Positions 1 through 7,327 of a stretch of 35,187 nt of DNA are shown here, one piece after another. The position numbers and the translations under genes are program-made. Below the pieces are notes generated by a model, which was not told where the DNA came from, did no database searches, and saw only the letters and a list, made by a program, of their open reading frames with translations. The stretch comes from Minisyncoccota bacterium (GTDB lineage: Bacteria > Patescibacteriota > Minisyncoccia > Phycocordibacterales > Phycocordibacteraceae): positions 1-35,187 of the forward strand of contig JAQUAU010000002.1 in NCBI GenBank assembly GCA_028687085.1, given 5' to 3'. How positions within the stretch are numbered: position 1 is the stretch's first letter; every line of letters starts with the position of its first letter.

Positions 1-969
1 GCGATCAAAGGGCGTGCTCACGTGTTCGGCGCCGTAGCCGAGAAGCGGCCGATTCATTGCTTCTTGCGAGACTGTCCGCCAGATAAAGAGGCGGCTCGAG
101 ACGGTCGGATCGGTAAGCGACAGAGAAGCGAGGCGGTGTATCGGCTCAAACGGAACGCGCGCGAGCTCTGTGCGAAAGGCGATGAACAACCCTGCGAGTG
201 CAATGAGAAGCACGAGCGTGCCGCGCGCATATCTCCGCGCCGTTCCCCTACCCTTCACGGCGACCGCAAGCAAGGCGATGGTGCCGACGATGAGGAGCGC
301 GAGCTGGGTCCCGCGCGTCGCAGTGAGCAGTATCGCAAAGAGCTGGAGCCCCGCGCCCCATCGAAGCATCGTCCGCCGCCAATCGAGATATCCTCCTACC
401 GCCGCAAGCGTCGCGAAGAACGTCATGCCGAGATACGCAGCGAGGAAGGCCGCGTTCCCGAGTGTACCGCCGATGCGGCCATTTGGCTCCACGATAAAGG
501 GCAGGTTCACTCCGGTCGACACGACGATCCACTGAAGCACCAGATATACGGCGGCCAAGGAGCCGACCCACGCGACGATACTGAAGAGGCGCGGCATCCA
601 CGAAGCCTCGGCGGAGAGGAGCAAGAGATAGAAATAGCCGACGCAGACGGTGAGCGTGAGGAGTCCGTCGCCGCGCTCAAAGGTCGACCAGAAACTGCGA
701 TAGAAGTCGATGCCGAAAAGAGATGCGACATAGGCGAGAGCGAGGAGCGCGGCGGGTATCCACACCCCACGCGCGCGGAGCCGACTCCAGAAAAACGGCC
801 TGCTGCTCATTACGAGATACGAGAAGAGCGCGAGAGCGATGAGCCCGAGCGCTCGGAGCGCAAACGTCTTCGGGGAGAGCAAGGGATACATCATCCCCTG
901 CACATAGAAGAGCGGCAAGATGGCCGGTACGAAGAGCACCCACTCGTACCAGGTCGCGATGCGCTTCAT
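1..969 (-). CDS. O-antigen ligase family membrane protein, partial (C-terminus beyond left edge)
   Basis: I translated this frame directly. It opens at ATG 969 (MKRIATWYEWVLF) and stays open for 323 codons to the window edge, so the C-terminus is missing. It is very hydrophobic, with about ten likely membrane segments. Near the cut end it has LLTATRGTQLALLI and WRTVSQEAMNRPLLGYGAEH, the arrangement seen in the Wzy_C/O-antigen ligase domain (membrane arginine, then a GYG motif in the following loop). Such proteins polymerise or ligate surface polysaccharide, or glycosylate surface proteins. The start lies 3 nt after the stop of the upstream TPR-like gene, so the two are probably co-transcribed. 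Substrate is unknown. A large opposite-strand ORF here is a shadow. Confidence 0.8.
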   Translation of the reverse strand, partial: MKRIATWYEWVLFVPAILPLFYVQGMMYPLLSPKTFALRALGLIALALFSYLVMSSRPFFWSRLRARGVWIPAALLALAYVASLFGIDFYRSFWSTFERGDGLLTLTVCVGYFYLLLLSAEASWMPRLFSIVAWVGSLAAVYLVLQWIVVSTGVNLPFIVEPNGRIGGTLGNAAFLAAYLGMTFFATLAAVGGYLDWRRTMLRWGAGLQLFAILLTATRGTQLALLIVGTIALLAVAVKGRGTARRYARGTLVLLIALAGLFIAFRTELARVPFEPIHRLASLSLTDPTVSSRLFIWRTVSQEAMNRPLLGYGAEHVSTPFDR

Positions 970-972
970 AGG

Positions 973-1560
973 TTATTGGCCTTTCGGATGCGTTGCATTG
1001 AAATCAGCAAGTGCCTGGATATATTGTGGGATCGGCTCAGCGACGGCCGCGCGCTCAAATGCCGTGCGCGCTGTCCGGTAAGCGCCGAGACGCGTGAAGA
1101 GTTGACCGGCGTTGTACCAGGCGAGACCGGTTTTAGTCGAGTCGAGCGCGAGCGCATTTTGCAGATAGGCGACCTCGCTTCTACCATCGCCCTGCAAGTC
1201 GTATTGGTTGGCGATACTCACATAGAGGATGTAGTCCGTGTACTGCCCGGTACCGAGAAGACCGGCGAGCCGCGCTATCTCGGCATTTGACTGTGCCATA
1301 AGCGCCACGTCTCCCGTATGTGCGCTCTTGAAGCTCCACGAGACGATCGTGTCAGACGGATTCACCGAGAACGGTGAATTGCGGACAATCGGCTTTTCTT
1401 TTGCTGGTGCAGCGACCGGCGTAGAGGAGGCGGCTTCAAGGCCAGCAGGCTCTGGCGCGACCGCCGGAGCCTTCGCGAAGTTCGACCACCCGAGCGCAAT
1501 GGCGACTGCGACAAGGAGCCCGCTGCCCACAACAATCCAATGTGTTTTTGTTATCTGCAT
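973..1560 (-). CDS. Membrane-anchored TPR-like protein
   Basis: A 195-residue protein starting MQITKTHW. One membrane segment (about residues 8-25, IVVGSGLLVAVAIALGW) is followed by an Ala/Pro-rich linker and a helical region. The end, around TGLAWYNAGQLFTRLGAY and TARTAFERAAVAEPIPQY, reads as one or two TPR repeats. I prefer ATG 1560 over the ATG at 1584 because an extended -10 (TGG-TATTCT, minus strand, 1577-1569) ends 8 nt before it and would lie inside the longer ORF. It precedes the O-antigen-ligase-like gene by 3 nt. TPR segments often accompany such ligases, so a scaffold role in surface glycan work is plausible but inferred. Confidence 0.7.
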   Translation of the reverse strand: MQITKTHWIVVGSGLLVAVAIALGWSNFAKAPAVAPEPAGLEAASSTPVAAPAKEKPIVRNSPFSVNPSDTIVSWSFKSAHTGDVALMAQSNAEIARLAGLLGTGQYTDYILYVSIANQYDLQGDGRSEVAYLQNALALDSTKTGLAWYNAGQLFTRLGAYRTARTAFERAAVAEPIPQYIQALADFNATHPKGQ

Positions 1561-1614
1561 ATGCGAAAAGAATACCACATGCATAAAAATCGTCCCTTCT
1601 TGTCCCGAATCCTG

Positions 1615-1650
1615 TGTTTAAGTCAGACTTAAACAAAAAACTGTGGATAA
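1615..1650. repeat. REP-like 36-bp repeat, copy 1 (downstream of RAYT gene)
   Basis: Perfect 10-bp inverted arms TGTTTAAGTC and GACTTAAACA around a single A, followed by an A-run and CTGTGGATAA. It matches the copy at 2395-2430 in the same orientation with one mismatch (A1636 versus G2416). It begins 36 nt upstream of, and ends 9 bp before, the last base of the transposase stop codon region. The tail holds a perfect DnaA-box sequence (TTATCCACA on the minus strand). Confidence 0.85.
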
Positions 1651-1658
1651 CGAATGAG

Positions 1659-2369
1659 CTACCAAGGTTCGAGCGCGAGCTCCTTGTATTCTTCTCCTCG
1701 AGAATCCATATGCAACGCGAGTAGTTCTTTCATTTCTTGTTTTGATGAATCTCCTTTTGTGAGGAGTTCTGCGACAAGGCCATCGGGATCGTCGACAAGC
1801 GGAGATGGCGTGCCGGAAATGCAGTCTTTAAAACTGGAGAAACGGTAATTCTTCGCCCATCCCCATGCGGTATCAAAATCCTTATACGCGGCGGCGAGTC
1901 CGCCCGGATACATTTCTAATACGTTTTTTACGAGAATGTAAAAAGCAAGATAGTTCAAATGCGAGGTCTCGTTCACCGCTCTTGCGTGATACGAACTTTG
2001 GAAGATACTTCCCCTTTCTTTGTACTTTAGATTAAAACGAAGGGAGAGACTCCCGCCAAATCTCTCCATGAATTTCGCCGTTCCACCTTCTCTGATCTCC
2101 TGCAGGAGCAAGTGAAAATGGTTCGACAGAAGCGTCCACGCAAGAATATGTACGAGCGGCTCGCGCAGTGGCCAATAGTCAGGCCGTTCGAAAAGAGGTA
2201 GTTCGGCCGTTTCTCTATGCCAATTCTCAGATATGTAGGTATCATTCAAAAGGAAAAGTGATTTTACAAAACGATAACGATCAGCATTGTCTCGGACAAT
2301 ATCCATACCGCGTGTACCACGTTTAGTAACATGGATGATGGATCCTACAGAAAAAGGTTCAACTCTCAT
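1659..2369 (-). CDS. REP-associated tyrosine transposase (RAYT, Y1/HUH family)
   Basis: A 236-residue Y1-type HUH endonuclease. The HUH motif is in LLSNHFHLLLQE (about residues 80-91). FMERFGGSLSLRFNLKYKER and GSIFQSSYHARAV match the RAYT core. The probable catalytic tyrosine is in NYLAFYILVKN, at the place of the family's Y-I-H-x-N-P motif, followed by WAKNYRFSSF, the counterpart of the usual W-S-S motif. RAYTs nick and join REP hairpins as single strands and are usually single-copy domesticated enzymes. Two direct copies of a palindromic repeat lie 9 bp after the stop and 26 bp before the start. An extended -10 (TGG-TAATCT) ends 6 nt before the ATG. The gene looks intact. Confidence 0.88.
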   Translation of the reverse strand: MRVEPFSVGSIIHVTKRGTRGMDIVRDNADRYRFVKSLFLLNDTYISENWHRETAELPLFERPDYWPLREPLVHILAWTLLSNHFHLLLQEIREGGTAKFMERFGGSLSLRFNLKYKERGSIFQSSYHARAVNETSHLNYLAFYILVKNVLEMYPGGLAAAYKDFDTAWGWAKNYRFSSFKDCISGTPSPLVDDPDGLVAELLTKGDSSKQEMKELLALHMDSRGEEYKELALEPW

Positions 2370-2394
2370 AAGGCGAGATTACCAAATGCTCGAT

Positions 2395-2430
2395 TGTTTA
2401 AGTCAGACTTAAACAGAAAACTGTGGATAA
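2395..2430. repeat. REP-like 36-bp repeat, copy 2 (upstream of RAYT gene)
   Basis: Same 10-bp arms, one-base centre and CTGTGGATAA tail as copy 1, with one substitution (G2416). It begins 25 bp upstream of the RAYT start codon. Direct orientation of both copies gives a compact ~816-bp unit of repeat, gene, repeat. Confidence 0.85.
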
Positions 2431-2435
2431 GACAT

Positions 2436-2473
2436 AAACACAAAAACCACCCCGAAGGGTGGTTTTTGTGTTT
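2436..2473. terminator. Intrinsic terminator after the surface-protein gene
   Basis: A 17-bp perfect stem (2436-2452 with 2457-2473) closes a 4-nt loop (CGAA, UUCG on the minus strand). Each arm ends in a T-rich run on its own strand, so it can work in both directions. It lies 42 bp beyond the stop of the surface protein and upstream of the RAYT unit. Confidence 0.9.
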
Positions 2474-2514
2474 GCTAGACCGAAGTTCTAGCTAGAGCTC
2501 TTGCGAGCCGTTGG

Positions 2515-5500
2515 TTAGAAGTTGAGCGACCGGTTACCGATGGTAAGCGGAAGCGTCTTCACGAGGTAGTCGCTCGTCCAGTCCGTAGCAGTCGTCGCAG
2601 TCGTCGCGTGATTTGTCGCGTCAGACCAGTCAGACCATACGAAGGACGGGTTCGTAGTCGCGCTTGCAAGCGTGGCTCCGGCTACCGTCAAGAAGGCAGC
2701 AGTCGTTACCGTCGTCGAGCTCGGGTTGGCGATGCTCACGCTGATGTTGTTCGCACCAGCAGCAGTGCCGCCAACCGTACCACGGAGCTCATACTTGCGC
2801 GTCGCGCCAGCGGCAACGGTCTGTACCGTGTCCGGGCGGAAGTGCAGCAAGCCTGAGGTGTTGCCCGCGAGCGCATCAAGGCCGCCGAGGAGGTTGCCCG
2901 TTGTCGTCGCAAACGAACCCGTGACGCGTGTCGAACCACTCGTGACATCCCACACCGCGAGGGTGGTGGTTGCACCGATGGTAAGAGCAGCGGTCTTGCT
3001 CACCGTGAAGACCGTCTGGCCCCAGTCAATGTCGCCTGCGGCATCCGCAGTAACGTTGAAGGTACCGAGAACCTGGTCAGCACCAGTGTTGAGCGTCGTG
3101 CTCGGCGCTGTGCCGGCCGCGATTGTCGCGATCGACTTGCGGACGACCATCGCGCCCTTACCGGTCGCATCAGTCGATGCGATGTCGGCACTGGCAGTGA
3201 GAAGGATGTCAGCTGTACCGGACGAGTCGGTGGCGTTGAAGCCCTCGTTGTAGTCCAGTATCACCGAGATTGCCTTGCCCGAAGCCGACGGAGCAGACGC
3301 GACTGTCGGTGTATTTACATACACGTCGAGATCACGGTTGCTGTCTGCCGGGACGAAGAAGGTGAGGCCGGTGAACGTAGCAGTCGAGTGAGTCTGAGCT
3401 CCCGAAGAGAGCGCGAGAGACTGTGTCGCTGTCTGTGTTGCACCTGCAGCATCCTTGTACTGGAGGACCACAGACGAGACGGCAGTCGAGGCTTCTGCCA
3501 AGACCTTCACCTTGATCTGGTCAACCGTGTACGGCGAGTACTGCGTAGTGAAGCGGAACGAGCCGACCTTCACCATTGCACTACCGGCGATAATGTTCGT
3601 CTTATCAGGCGTAGAACCAGCGTTCAACGCGACTATAAGATTCGCAGGACCGACGGTTATCGTCTGGAGCGTCGGCGCCGAAGCGACCGACACAGTGGAA
3701 CCGGTGATAGCACCAGTGCCTGTTGTGTTGGTCGTAACGGTTGTCACCGGGATAGCGCCTGCGTTTGCACCGGACTTGACGTTCGCATAGATATCGAACG
3801 TCTTTGTGCCGGAAGCCGCAATCGACACACTGCCTGAGAACGAGTTGGCTGTGCCAACCGTCGCCTTGCTCGTGCCGAACGCTACACCAGAGTCATGATC
3901 CTTGATGACGAGATCGCTCAACGTCGAGAGGACTGCCGAAGCGAATCCGATCTCGATGGTGTTAACGCTCGCGCCTTCAGTTGCACCGGTCGAGAGCGTG
4001 AAGGCACCAACCTTCACGTTCTGTGCACCGGCGATTACGGTCTGGTTGCCGTAATACGAAGCCTTGTTAGCCGAGAGCGAGCTCGCGGATACCGTAATGG
4101 CATTGCCGGTCACTTCTGATGCCGGGACATTTATGCTCGAGAGCGATACCTGTCCTTGGGCGTTCGAAGAACCAACACCGAGGTAAATCCTGACCGTCTC
4201 ATTGGCGGTAAGGTTCGCCGAGGCCGAAGTCTTCGCATCAGCGTAGACATCAACCACTGCGGTCGTGCCGACCTTCACAATGAAGGACGAACCGAACGTG
4301 TAGTTGGTAGTCGCACCGCCGAATTCAGCAACATCCTTAGTGGAGCCCACCTGGATACCGTTGAGGAAGACTTTGCCGTTGTCGAGACCTACACCACTCG
4401 ACGAAGTGTCAGCTGAGACATTCAAGTTATCAACCTTGATATCTTCGCCGTTGGCGATGATCTTGAAGGTTGCCCACTTGACGTTGCTCTGGCCGTTTGC
4501 AACTGCCGCCGTCGGCGAGTCAGTCGAACGAGTGATTGACGGAGCCGAAGTCGAGACCGAGTTGATCGTTGCCGAAGTGGCCGAGTGCGCTGCGAAGCTA
4601 TTCGTGATAGCTGAAGCATCGCCGCGGACCAAGATCGGCTGATTAAGATCGGTGTCGTAGAAGATCGCGTCGGCCGCATAGCGGAGCGACAGCTGGAAGG
4701 TGCGGGATGCACCGCCCACGATATCGGCGACGACCTTGATAACACGACCGCCTGTCTCGAGGCGAACCGGGCTCGCCGAGAGGTCGAAGGTGACCATGTT
4801 ATTGGTGTCGAACTTCGCCACTGCATCACCGGCGCGGACGCCGTCGACATAGAGGCGGTAGTTCGTGACATCACCACTCTGGACCGAACCGATATTGCGG
4901 AGCGCGAGGGACTTCATGAGTACCGCGCGTGTACCGACAGTAACCGTGTTCTGCCAGACCGTGTAGTCAGCCTGAGGATCAACTGTGTTCGATGTCGGAG
5001 AAGTCGCCGTGCCGAGGTCTACGTTGGCGAGCGTCGCCGCAGAGACCGACTGGAGACCACCCGAGATCGGGAAGCTGACCGAGCCATCGAGCGTGCCGTT
5101 CGAAGCGACCGACACGAGCTTGGCACCGATCTGCTGACCCGACGTGGAGCCTGCGATATCCGAGCGAACGGAGACCGTGTAGACGCCGCCGGCCGGAACT
5201 GTGAAGACACCCTCAGAGTTCTGGAAGCTGTACGCGCCGCTCGATACGCCGGCCGAGTCCGTCAAGCGGACCGCACCAGTGTAGAGGTAGACGTTCGTCA
5301 TCGTCGAGTCATTGCTGACACCGATACGATTGAACGCAAGGTTCGTGACCTTGATCGCGGTTGCCGTCGGGTTCGCGAAGGTGAACTTCGCGAGCTCTGC
5401 GGCTGCCTGACCCTGAACGAGCGCGACGCCGTTCGGCGAGTCGGACGCGAGCGAGACCTTGAGGCCTGTGCCCGTGCCGGCATTCACCGTACCGCCCGTC

Positions 5501-5973
5501 GTGTCGGTCGTTGTCGTGCCGCCGAAGACTGCACGACTCTTAGGACCGAAGTAGCCGGCAGCCGGGCTGACGCCCTTAGCTGTCTGCCAGGCGATCACGC
5601 CAGCCTTGGTGAGGGCACCGAAGTAGCCCGTCGCATTGGCTGTCATGTAGCCGCCTGCCTTAAGCGCGTTCTGGAGCGCTGTCACATCTGTACCAGTCGA
5701 GCCGACCGTGAGGTCGCGCGTGAAGGTAGCAGACGAGGTTGAGCCAGTGCCGGTTGTAACCGGTGTGCTGCCCGTGAGGGAAGCCTGGACGTTTGCAATC
5801 GTGGTGCTATCAGCACCGAACGAAGAGAGGAGCGAGAGAATCGACTGGACCTGCGAGGAGGTCAGAGCTGCCGCGTGCGCGATAGGCGCGAGCGAGAGCA
5901 TTGACGTCGCCATTGCGAGTCCGGTCGCCACTGCTGCGACCTTCGCGATCGCTTTTGTAGTTACCGTTTTCAT
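2515..5973 (-). CDS. Secreted peptidoglycan-binding S-layer-like surface protein
   Basis: A 1152-residue exported protein. ATG 5973 gives MKTVTTKAIAKVAAVATGL, a signal peptide ending in AHA-A near residue 35. A peptidoglycan-binding-1 domain follows (about residues 85-150; DVTALQNALKAGGYM, GYFGALTKAGVIAWQ, GYFGPKSRAVF). The remaining ~1000 residues are Thr/Ser/Ala/Gly-rich beta-type repeats without a single cysteine. The end (FVWSDWSDATNH, DWTSDYLVKTLP) resembles a C-terminal motif I recall from large Parcubacterial surface proteins. It is probably the main surface-layer protein, anchored through the PG-binding domain; that role is inferred. It has its own promoter, long structured leader and terminator, which points to high expression. 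I see no Shine-Dalgarno. Confidence 0.85.
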   Translation of the reverse strand: MKTVTTKAIAKVAAVATGLAMATSMLSLAPIAHAAALTSSQVQSILSLLSSFGADSTTIANVQASLTGSTPVTTGTGSTSSATFTRDLTVGSTGTDVTALQNALKAGGYMTANATGYFGALTKAGVIAWQTAKGVSPAAGYFGPKSRAVFGGTTTTDTTGGTVNAGTGTGLKVSLASDSPNGVALVQGQAAAELAKFTFANPTATAIKVTNLAFNRIGVSNDSTMTNVYLYTGAVRLTDSAGVSSGAYSFQNSEGVFTVPAGGVYTVSVRSDIAGSTSGQQIGAKLVSVASNGTLDGSVSFPISGGLQSVSAATLANVDLGTATSPTSNTVDPQADYTVWQNTVTVGTRAVLMKSLALRNIGSVQSGDVTNYRLYVDGVRAGDAVAKFDTNNMVTFDLSASPVRLETGGRVIKVVADIVGGASRTFQLSLRYAADAIFYDTDLNQPILVRGDASAITNSFAAHSATSATINSVSTSAPSITRSTDSPTAAVANGQSNVKWATFKIIANGEDIKVDNLNVSADTSSSGVGLDNGKVFLNGIQVGSTKDVAEFGGATTNYTFGSSFIVKVGTTAVVDVYADAKTSASANLTANETVRIYLGVGSSNAQGQVSLSSINVPASEVTGNAITVSASSLSANKASYYGNQTVIAGAQNVKVGAFTLSTGATEGASVNTIEIGFASAVLSTLSDLVIKDHDSGVAFGTSKATVGTANSFSGSVSIAASGTKTFDIYANVKSGANAGAIPVTTVTTNTTGTGAITGSTVSVASAPTLQTITVGPANLIVALNAGSTPDKTNIIAGSAMVKVGSFRFTTQYSPYTVDQIKVKVLAEASTAVSSVVLQYKDAAGATQTATQSLALSSGAQTHSTATFTGLTFFVPADSNRDLDVYVNTPTVASAPSASGKAISVILDYNEGFNATDSSGTADILLTASADIASTDATGKGAMVVRKSIATIAAGTAPSTTLNTGADQVLGTFNVTADAAGDIDWGQTVFTVSKTAALTIGATTTLAVWDVTSGSTRVTGSFATTTGNLLGGLDALAGNTSGLLHFRPDTVQTVAAGATRKYELRGTVGGTAAGANNISVSIANPSSTTVTTAAFLTVAGATLASATTNPSFVWSDWSDATNHATTATTATDWTSDYLVKTLPLTIGNRSLNF

Positions 5974-6347
5974 AAACAATTGTTAAGTATTTAGGGAGCA
6001 CATAATAATCAAGTTGAGGTGTACCACGAGAGTACTTCAGAAAACATAGTCGTGATTACACTTCTTGTTTTCTTGGTCGCACGTTCACTTTCACACTACC
6101 CCACAGCGCACGGTATCGACCAGTGCGCCATGGGTTAGCTGGCAAGGGTTGAGGTGGCTTTCGAGGGCCACTATTTAGTTTTCAAAGTACGCCCTAACGG
6201 GAAAAGAAGTCCCCGCAAGGACTATCGCTAGTATATAGCGAGGACAAGCCTTCCCGGAACTGACGTGTGGATAACGGCTAGGAAATAGGTGCAGAAAAGA
6301 GGCCGTTTCCGGCCTTTCTAACGCCCTATGTCCTAGTCGCTACCACG
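5974..6347 (-). ncRNA. Long hairpin-rich 5' leader of the surface-protein mRNA (candidate structured RNA)
   Basis: This 416-bp gene-free stretch holds a leader of about 375 nt if transcription starts near 6347. Predictable hairpins in order along the transcript: 6298-6317 (GGCCG/CGGCC), 6225-6241 (TCGCTA/TAGCGA), 6208-6223 (AGTCC/GGACT), 6192-6201 (CCC/GGG), 6154-6171 (GTGGC/GCCAC) and 6100-6134 (CCCA, then GCGCAC and GGT, all paired). A stretch reading CTTTGAAAACTAAATAG (6171-6187) resembles the boxA of Gram-positive rRNA leaders. I recognise no named RNA family (not tmRNA, RNase P, SRP or 6S by their core motifs). It could be a stabilising or antitermination leader, or a separate small RNA. 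Function is unknown. Confidence 0.5.
6298..6317 (-). other. GC-rich hairpin early in the surface-protein leader
   Basis: Stem AGGCCG/CGGCCT with a four-base loop, followed on the minus strand by TCTTTTCT. It resembles a weak intrinsic terminator. It lies about 30-50 nt after the predicted start site of the surface-protein transcript and may attenuate it, or end read-through from the winged-helix gene. Confidence 0.45.
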
Positions 6348-6353
6348 GTCGTC

Positions 6354-6382
6354 ATACTACCAAAGACGGCAAAAAGAGTCAA
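6354..6382 (-). promoter_or_regulatory. Sigma-70-type promoter for the surface-protein gene
   Basis: On the minus strand TTGACT (6382-6377) and TAGTAT (6359-6354) are separated by exactly 17 bp. The -35 starts 8 bp after the stop of the winged-helix gene. A start near 6347 implies a leader of about 375 nt. Confidence 0.75.
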
Positions 6383-6389
6383 AACTTAC

Positions 6390-7166
6390 CTATGAGGCAA
6401 GGGAATAGGTGCTCCAACGCCTCTCTCCCCGCTTCTCTACCCTCCCGGCCGCGATAAGCGCGAGAAGCTCGCGCTGAATGGTCTTCTCTGAGATTCCACG
6501 GATTACGGTAGAGAGGTCCTTAATGCTTGCCTGTCGTTTATTACGTATAACGGACATAATAGTCTCCTGTCTGTCCTTTATACGGCCGTCAGAAATGTCC
6601 TTTATGTCTTTTACGCGCGGCTTCCCTGTCGGTGTCGAGAGTGCGGTAGCGCGAGAGTTGCCACCCTGCTTCACGACCGGTGTGTTCGCGTGCCGAAGCG
6701 GTTCGTGCGCAAGCGCTTTCTTAGCGATACTGGAAAGCGTCGGCGCCTCGTCGATAAAGAGACGCGGCTCCTCATAGGCGGCCACTTCTTGAAGCAGGAG
6801 ATGGGCTTCGTGAGCGATCATCTCTGCATTCATCGCAGAGAGCAGTCCGCCGGTGCGAGCGATGGAGAGCACGCTCGAGAGGGCGAGCAATTCGCGAGCA
6901 AGCGCGGTGCGCACCACGCCTGAGGGCAGGATGGCCGCATCGACAAGACCGAGTGCGATAGCGTCGATGCGATTTCGAAGCGACACCGATCCGGCGAAGG
7001 CCGGGGCGATAAGATGGACGGCTTTGGCGAGGCGCTCGGCCTTCTTGTAGATAAAGACCCTTCGAATGTCCTTTTCAAACACGTTATTAAATATGCTTTT
7101 CTCTAGGACGAAATCGTCATTGTACCCTTCCTTATTTTTAATCGGAAGATGCCTTATTTCGGACAT
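6390..7166 (-). CDS. Winged-helix DNA-binding domain protein of unknown role
   Basis: A 258-residue protein from ATG 7166. The middle is helical (about residues 38-130). The C-terminal ~60 residues (DRQETIMSVIRNKRQASIKD, then TVIRGISEKTIQRELLALIA and GRVEKRGERRWSTY) form a helix-turn-helix with a basic wing, like DeoR-type or other winged-helix regulators. The longest ORF begins at a TTG at 7253, but a promoter (7209-7236) lies inside that extension. ATG 7196 would be almost at the start site, while ATG 7166 has AAAGG at a short spacing, so I chose 7166. It sits divergent to ftsK and upstream of the surface-protein promoter. Target genes are unknown. Confidence 0.65.
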   Translation of the reverse strand: MSEIRHLPIKNKEGYNDDFVLEKSIFNNVFEKDIRRVFIYKKAERLAKAVHLIAPAFAGSVSLRNRIDAIALGLVDAAILPSGVVRTALARELLALSSVLSIARTGGLLSAMNAEMIAHEAHLLLQEVAAYEEPRLFIDEAPTLSSIAKKALAHEPLRHANTPVVKQGGNSRATALSTPTGKPRVKDIKDISDGRIKDRQETIMSVIRNKRQASIKDLSTVIRGISEKTIQRELLALIAAGRVEKRGERRWSTYSLAS

Positions 7167-7208
7167 ATGACCTTTATCATCTTTATCTTGTCCCATACGA
7201 TATGAGAC

Positions 7209-7236
7209 AGTATACCCCGCACCAACTCTCGTGCAA
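7209..7236 (-). promoter_or_regulatory. Promoter for the winged-helix gene
   Basis: Minus strand TTGCAC (7236-7231), 16 bp, TATACT (7214-7209). The predicted start is near 7202, giving a 36-nt leader to ATG 7166. Confidence 0.65.
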
Positions 7237-7308
7237 GAGAGCCTGGTATTCAACGTGAGCTAGTACTTAAAATGAAGAGTGGAGTTGGTACGGGGCACGC
7301 GTCCTTAG

Positions 7309-7317
7309 TGATACAAT
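7309..7317 (+). promoter_or_regulatory. Extended -10 upstream of ftsK
   Basis: TGATACAAT (TG, one base, TACAAT) ends 10 nt before the ftsK ATG. No clear -35 is seen, as expected for extended -10 promoters. The mRNA would have a leader of only a few bases. Confidence 0.5.
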
Positions 7318-7327
7318 ACACACATAT

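Noticed and set aside
22..1290. Long plus-strand ORF of 422 codons
   Set aside because: Very rich in Arg/Glu with no recognisable domain. It is the antisense shadow of the O-antigen-ligase-like gene and the TPR gene, which carry membrane helices and a clear family pattern on the minus strand.
2672..3837. Plus-strand ORFs opposite the surface protein
   Set aside because: Reflect the repetitive Thr/Val/Ala codons of the real gene on the minus strand.
1642..6274. Chromosome origin suggested by three perfect DnaA boxes
   Set aside because: The boxes are 0.8-4 kb apart, two belong to REP repeats, and no dnaA, dnaN or A+T-rich unwinding region is present.
5974..6389. Fragment of an rRNA operon (spacer or leader)
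   Set aside because: The boxA-like stretch suggested it, but no 16S, 23S or tRNA sequence lies on either side, and the region is followed directly by the surface-protein gene.
5974..6389. tmRNA, RNase P RNA, SRP RNA or 6S RNA
   Set aside because: Their conserved cores (tRNA-like ends with CCA, GAGGAAAGTCCGGGC-type and SRP tetraloop motifs) are not present on either strand.
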